A DNA stretch of 16,504 bases from Desulfobulbaceae bacterium (GTDB taxonomy: Bacteria > Desulfobacterota > Desulfobulbia > Desulfobulbales > DAOVSZ01): positions 1-16,504 of the forward strand of contig DAOVSZ010000017.1 of NCBI GenBank assembly GCA_030627725.1, in the 5' to 3' direction. The translations under genes were made by a program, and so were the position numbers. The notes beneath the pieces were generated by a model. That model was not told the origin of the DNA. It searched no databases and was given only the letters and a program-made list of their open reading frames with translations. This document shows positions 13,386 through 16,504 of this stretch, piece by piece. The stretch's first letter is position 1. The number at the start of each line of letters is the position of its first letter.

Positions 13386-13442
13386 GGATAGAGTTTTTTT
13401 TAACGTTGTTTCTTTCATTTGTAATCGGTTTCGGAGGATAAG
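13386..13442 (+). promoter_or_regulatory. T-rich spacer and flhB ribosome binding site
   Basis: Eight T residues (13394-13401) follow the copy B hairpin after 8 bases, so hairpin plus T tract could act as a weak attenuator inside the operon. The strong Shine-Dalgarno GGAGG (13433-13437) lies 5 bases before the flhB ATG. No promoter is evident in these 57 bp. Confidence 0.4.
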
Positions 13443-14513
13443 ATGGCTGAAGAATCCAGTGGCCAGGAAAAAACCGAAGAACCTACCAGCAGGCGTCTTG
13501 CAGAGGCCAGAAAGAAGGGTGATGTCGCAAAAAGCATGGAAGTGCCTTCTGCTGCCGTGCTTCTGGCGGCCCTGATAACGATTTATGCCTTGAGCGGCTA
13601 CATGGTGGAAAATTTCTCCGCCCTGCTGAGGCATTATCTGGGGAACCTGCATACGGTTGAGATCATTCCCGACAACATGGTCATGATGGTCCGGGAAGGG
13701 ATGTTTTTTTCTATGAAACTGACCGGGCCTGTGATGGCGGTGGTTATTCTTGTTGCGCTTCTTGCCAACTATGCCCAGGTCGGCGTTCTGTTTTCAACCG
13801 AGAAACTGGCTCCGAAACTGTCAAAAATCGACCCTATTCAGGGTGTGGCAAGAATGTTCTCCATGCAGACGTTGGCCAATACGGTCAAGTCGATCGCGAA
13901 GGTCATGATTATCGCTTATGTCGCCTATTCTGAAGTCCTTGATGTCCTGCCGGAGATTCCTCCGCTTATGGACCAGTCCCCAGGGCAGATCATGACCTTT
14001 ATTGGCAGGGTTTCGTTCTGGATTTTTTTAAAATCGGTGCTTGTTATCGTCATCCTCGCGGCCTTTGATTACGTCTTTCAGAAGTGGCAGTTCATGAAGA
14101 AGATGAAGATGACCAAGCAGGAGGTCAAGGAAGAGGCCAAGCAGACAGAGGGTGATCCGCAGGTCAAGGGACGTATCCGGGCAATTCAGATGGAGATGGC
14201 AAGAAGGAGAATGATGGAAGAAGTTCCGTCTGCCGATGTCGTCATCACCAACCCGACCCGGTTGTCTATTGCCCTGAAGTATGACAGTGCATCCATGACG
14301 TCCCCGACAATTGTGGCAAAGGGCGCCGGGGTCATTGCCCAGCGTATCCGGGAGATCGCTATGGAACATAACGTTCCTCTGGTTGAAGATAAGCCTCTGG
14401 CCCAGGCGCTGTATAAAACAGTGGAAGTTGGTGAAACAGTGCCTGAGAATCTCTATCAGGCAGTGGCCGAGGTGCTGGCATATGTGTACAGTCAGAAAAG
14501 AAAGGCAGCGTAA
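13443..14513 (+). CDS. flhB: Flagellar export switch protein FlhB
   Basis: 356 residues. The N-terminal signature SSGQEKTEEPTSRRLAEARK (5-24) is typical; four membrane helices follow (about 34-54, 90-112, 145-165, 186-209). The cytoplasmic linker (215-262, KKMKMTKQEVKEEAKQTEGD and onward) leads to the autocleavage region. This normally reads NPTH, with cleavage between Asn and Pro; here it is N270-P271-T272-R273 (DNA 14250-14261), so the His is replaced by Arg. The rest of the FlhB C-terminal domain is conserved (HNVPLVEDKPLAQALYKTVEVGETVP, 309-334). FlhB switches export from rod/hook to filament substrates. GGAGG at good spacing marks the ATG. A repeat element separates it from fliR, while flhA follows after 40 bp. 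Confidence 0.96.
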   Translation: MAEESSGQEKTEEPTSRRLAEARKKGDVAKSMEVPSAAVLLAALITIYALSGYMVENFSALLRHYLGNLHTVEIIPDNMVMMVREGMFFSMKLTGPVMAVVILVALLANYAQVGVLFSTEKLAPKLSKIDPIQGVARMFSMQTLANTVKSIAKVMIIAYVAYSEVLDVLPEIPPLMDQSPGQIMTFIGRVSFWIFLKSVLVIVILAAFDYVFQKWQFMKKMKMTKQEVKEEAKQTEGDPQVKGRIRAIQMEMARRRMMEEVPSADVVITNPTRLSIALKYDSASMTSPTIVAKGAGVIAQRIREIAMEHNVPLVEDKPLAQALYKTVEVGETVPENLYQAVAEVLAYVYSQKRKAA

Positions 14514-14553
14514 TTAAGTGAGTGCATAATTAAAAGTGAAAAGTTGATACATT

Positions 14554-16504
14554 ATGGCTGAGAAAACGGAAACCCTGTCTGGGTTCGGAAATATCAAGTT
14601 AGACGTTTCAAGCCTGGTTGTGGCTGTCGGGGTCGTGTCCATTCTCATGGTCATGATCATCCCGCTGCCTACCTTTATCCTTGATCTTCTTCTGTCGCTC
14701 GGCATTACCATGGGTCTTGTTATTCTCCTGATGGCGATGTATAACACAAACCCGCTTGATTTTTCGTCATTCCCTTCGCTTCTTCTGGTCACAACCCTGT
14801 ACCGGCTGTCGCTTAATATCGCCTCGACCCGTTTGATTCTCCTGCATGGTCATGAAGGCCCGGGCGCCGTCGGGCAGGTTATCCAGTCATTCGGTACTTT
14901 TGTCGTGGGCGGGAGTTTTGCCGTTGGCCTGATCATCTTTCTGATCATGGTCCTGATCAATTTTATCGTCATCACCAAAGGTTCCGGCAGGATCGCTGAG
15001 GTGGCCGCTCGATTTACCCTTGATGCGATGCCGGGTAAACAGATGGCCATTGACGCGGACTTGAATGCCGGCCTGATAGATGAGGCTGAGGCCAAGAAAA
15101 GAAGAAAAGAGATTGCCATGCAGTCGGAATTCTACGGCGCCATGGATGGCGCCAGCAAGTTTGTTCGCGGTGAGGCGATTGCCAGTATCGTGATCATGGT
15201 GATCAATATCATCGGTGGACTGTGCATAGGGGCGTTCCTGCAGGGGATGGACATTTTCCAGGCGCTTGAGACCTATACCCTGCTCACGATTGGTGACGGT
15301 CTGGTTTCCCAGATACCGGCGCTGGTTATCTCCACCTCAGCCGGTATTATCGTCAGCCGGGCCGCGTCCGACGCCAGTATGGGAAAAGAGTTTTCCAAGC
15401 AGTTTACCCAGCAGCCGCAGGCGCTTGCGGTGGCTTCAGGCATTATCCTTCTCTTTGGTCTGATCCCGGGGTTGCCGCATGTGGCCTTTCTTTTCCTTGG
15501 TACGGTCATGGGAGGAGTTGCGTATCTGGCTTTTCAAAAGCAGGCCCTTGAGCAGAAAGAGGTGGAAGAGGAAGAGGAAAGAGAGGAAGAAGCCCTGCCG
15601 GGATCACCTGAAACGGTTGAAAATCTCCTGCCGCTTGACACTCTGGAGCTTGAGGTCGGTTACGGTCTTATTCCGCTCGTTGACGAGAGCCAGGAGGGAG
15701 ATCTGCTTGAACGGATCCGTGGTATCCGCCGGCAGTTTGCCATGGACATGGGGCTTATCATTCCTTCGATGCATGTCAGAGACAACCTGCAGCTCAAACC
15801 TGACGAATATGCCCTCCTGCTTAAGGGAGTTGAGATTACGCGGGGCGAGTTGATGATGGGGTATCTCCTGGCCATGGATTCCGGGGCTGCGAAACGGGAG
15901 ATTGAGGGGGTCCCAACCGTGGAACCGGCATTTAAACTCCCTGCCGTCTGGATTCAGGAGGACAAGAGGGACGAGGCCCAGCTGGCCGGCTACACGGTTG
16001 TCGATCCCTCGACCGTGGTGGCAACCCATCTGACCGAAGTGCTCCGGACCCATGGCGATGAGCTTCTTGGGCGTCAGGATGCCCAGAAACTGCTTGACAA
16101 TCTGGCGAAAACACATCCTAAAGTTGTAGAAGAACTGGTCCCGGAACTTATGATACTCGGCGGTGTTCAGAAGGTGCTTCAGAACCTTCTGCGTGAAAGA
16201 GTTTCCATCCGAGATATGCTGACTATCTGCGAAACGCTTGCCGATTACGCTCCCAAGGTCAAGGACACCGATGTCCTGACCGAGTATGTCCGGCAGAAAC
16301 TGTCCAGGTCAATTGTCAGTTCCTTTGTGGATGATGAAGGCAATATCTCCGTCTTGACCCTGTCCACACAGATAGAGGATTTTGTCCGTGAGTCAGTCCA
16401 GCAGAGTGAACAGGGCGGTTTTTTAAGCTTAGAGCCTAACTTTGCGCAGAGATTATTGGATTCGGTCAAGGAGTCAGTGGAAAGGGTCTCTAACGAGGGG
16501 TATC
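14554..16504 (+). CDS. flhA: Flagellar export gate protein FlhA, 3' end outside the window
   Basis: 650 residues are visible from the ATG at 14554 to the edge with no stop; family members have about 690-700, so only the last part is missing. The N-terminal membrane domain has about eight helices up to residue 327. The FHIPEP family signature is complete at 146-164 (RIAEVAARFTLDAMPGKQM), with the conserved MDGASKFVRGEA at 197-208. An acidic linker (333-346, mostly Glu) connects to the cytoplasmic domain that forms the nonameric ring and receives export chaperones. It contains LELEVGYGLIPLVD, VRDNLQLKPDEYALLLKG, and LTEVLRTHGDELLGRQDAQ. The ribosome site before the ATG is poor (GTGAAAAG). It follows flhB by 40 bp in the same operon. 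Confidence 0.95.
   Translation, partial: MAEKTETLSGFGNIKLDVSSLVVAVGVVSILMVMIIPLPTFILDLLLSLGITMGLVILLMAMYNTNPLDFSSFPSLLLVTTLYRLSLNIASTRLILLHGHEGPGAVGQVIQSFGTFVVGGSFAVGLIIFLIMVLINFIVITKGSGRIAEVAARFTLDAMPGKQMAIDADLNAGLIDEAEAKKRRKEIAMQSEFYGAMDGASKFVRGEAIASIVIMVINIIGGLCIGAFLQGMDIFQALETYTLLTIGDGLVSQIPALVISTSAGIIVSRAASDASMGKEFSKQFTQQPQALAVASGIILLFGLIPGLPHVAFLFLGTVMGGVAYLAFQKQALEQKEVEEEEEREEEALPGSPETVENLLPLDTLELEVGYGLIPLVDESQEGDLLERIRGIRRQFAMDMGLIIPSMHVRDNLQLKPDEYALLLKGVEITRGELMMGYLLAMDSGAAKREIEGVPTVEPAFKLPAVWIQEDKRDEAQLAGYTVVDPSTVVATHLTEVLRTHGDELLGRQDAQKLLDNLAKTHPKVVEELVPELMILGGVQKVLQNLLRERVSIRDMLTICETLADYAPKVKDTDVLTEYVRQKLSRSIVSSFVDDEGNISVLTLSTQIEDFVRESVQQSEQGGFLSLEPNFAQRLLDSVKESVERVSNEGY

Noticed and set aside
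13269..13442. GGAGGATAAG occurring at both 13269-13278 and 13433-13442 as a duplication flanking copy B
   Set aside because: One is the fliR end (Gly-Gly-stop) and the other the flhB ribosome site; the second is 47 bases away from the element end, so it is not a target duplication.

Overview
The window looks like a chromosomal segment from a Gram-negative, flagellated, anaerobic-type bacterium, most likely a Desulfobacterota member (Desulfobulbales-like). This placement rests on the conserved gene order fliL-fliM-fliN-fliO-fliP-fliQ-fliR-flhB-flhA behind a sigma-54-type promoter, an Aquifex-type aconitase of about 640 residues, a DUF362 protein, a FabL-type enoyl-ACP reductase, a PilZ protein and a long YihY/BrkB protein. 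It is inference from gene content; no marker gene (16S rRNA, ribosomal protein) is present.

Layout. Positions 1-477 hold the 3' part of a plus-strand gene for a secreted protein of unknown function. From 530 to 8384 all genes lie on the minus strand. Read in their own direction these are: an aconitase (8384-6465) closed by a terminator hairpin; a DUF362 protein; a FabL-type enoyl-ACP reductase overlapping maf by 4 bp (DUF362-fabL-maf, 5835-3483); an 85-residue protein ending in a FliM-like CheY-binding motif, followed 13 bp later by a YihY/BrkB membrane protein; a PilZ domain protein; and a 63-residue orphan. From 8780 to the right edge all genes are on the plus strand and form one flagellar operon: FliL (stator-associated), FliM and FliN (C-ring switch), FliO/P/Q/R, FlhB and FlhA (export gate). 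flhA runs off the window. The 395-bp divergent region between aconitase and fliL carries a good sigma-54 -24/-12 match overlapped by a sigma-70-like one.

The most notable non-coding structure is a pair of related imperfect-palindromic elements with GTAAGCG-type ends. One (5861-6029) lies upstream of the DUF362 gene and is bounded by a perfect 8-bp direct repeat. The other (13278-13385), inverted relative to the first, sits between fliR and flhB and starts on the base after the fliR stop codon. GTAA ends and 8-bp target duplications are typical of the IS66 family, so these are best read as non-autonomous IS66-like miniature elements (MITEs).

How it fits together: the right half encodes the flagellar rotor switch and export core. 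The PilZ protein and the small CheY-motif protein could be linked to motility, but that link is inference. The left half is mostly housekeeping: the TCA-cycle aconitase, fatty-acid synthesis, nucleotide-pool sanitation and a membrane protein of unclear role.
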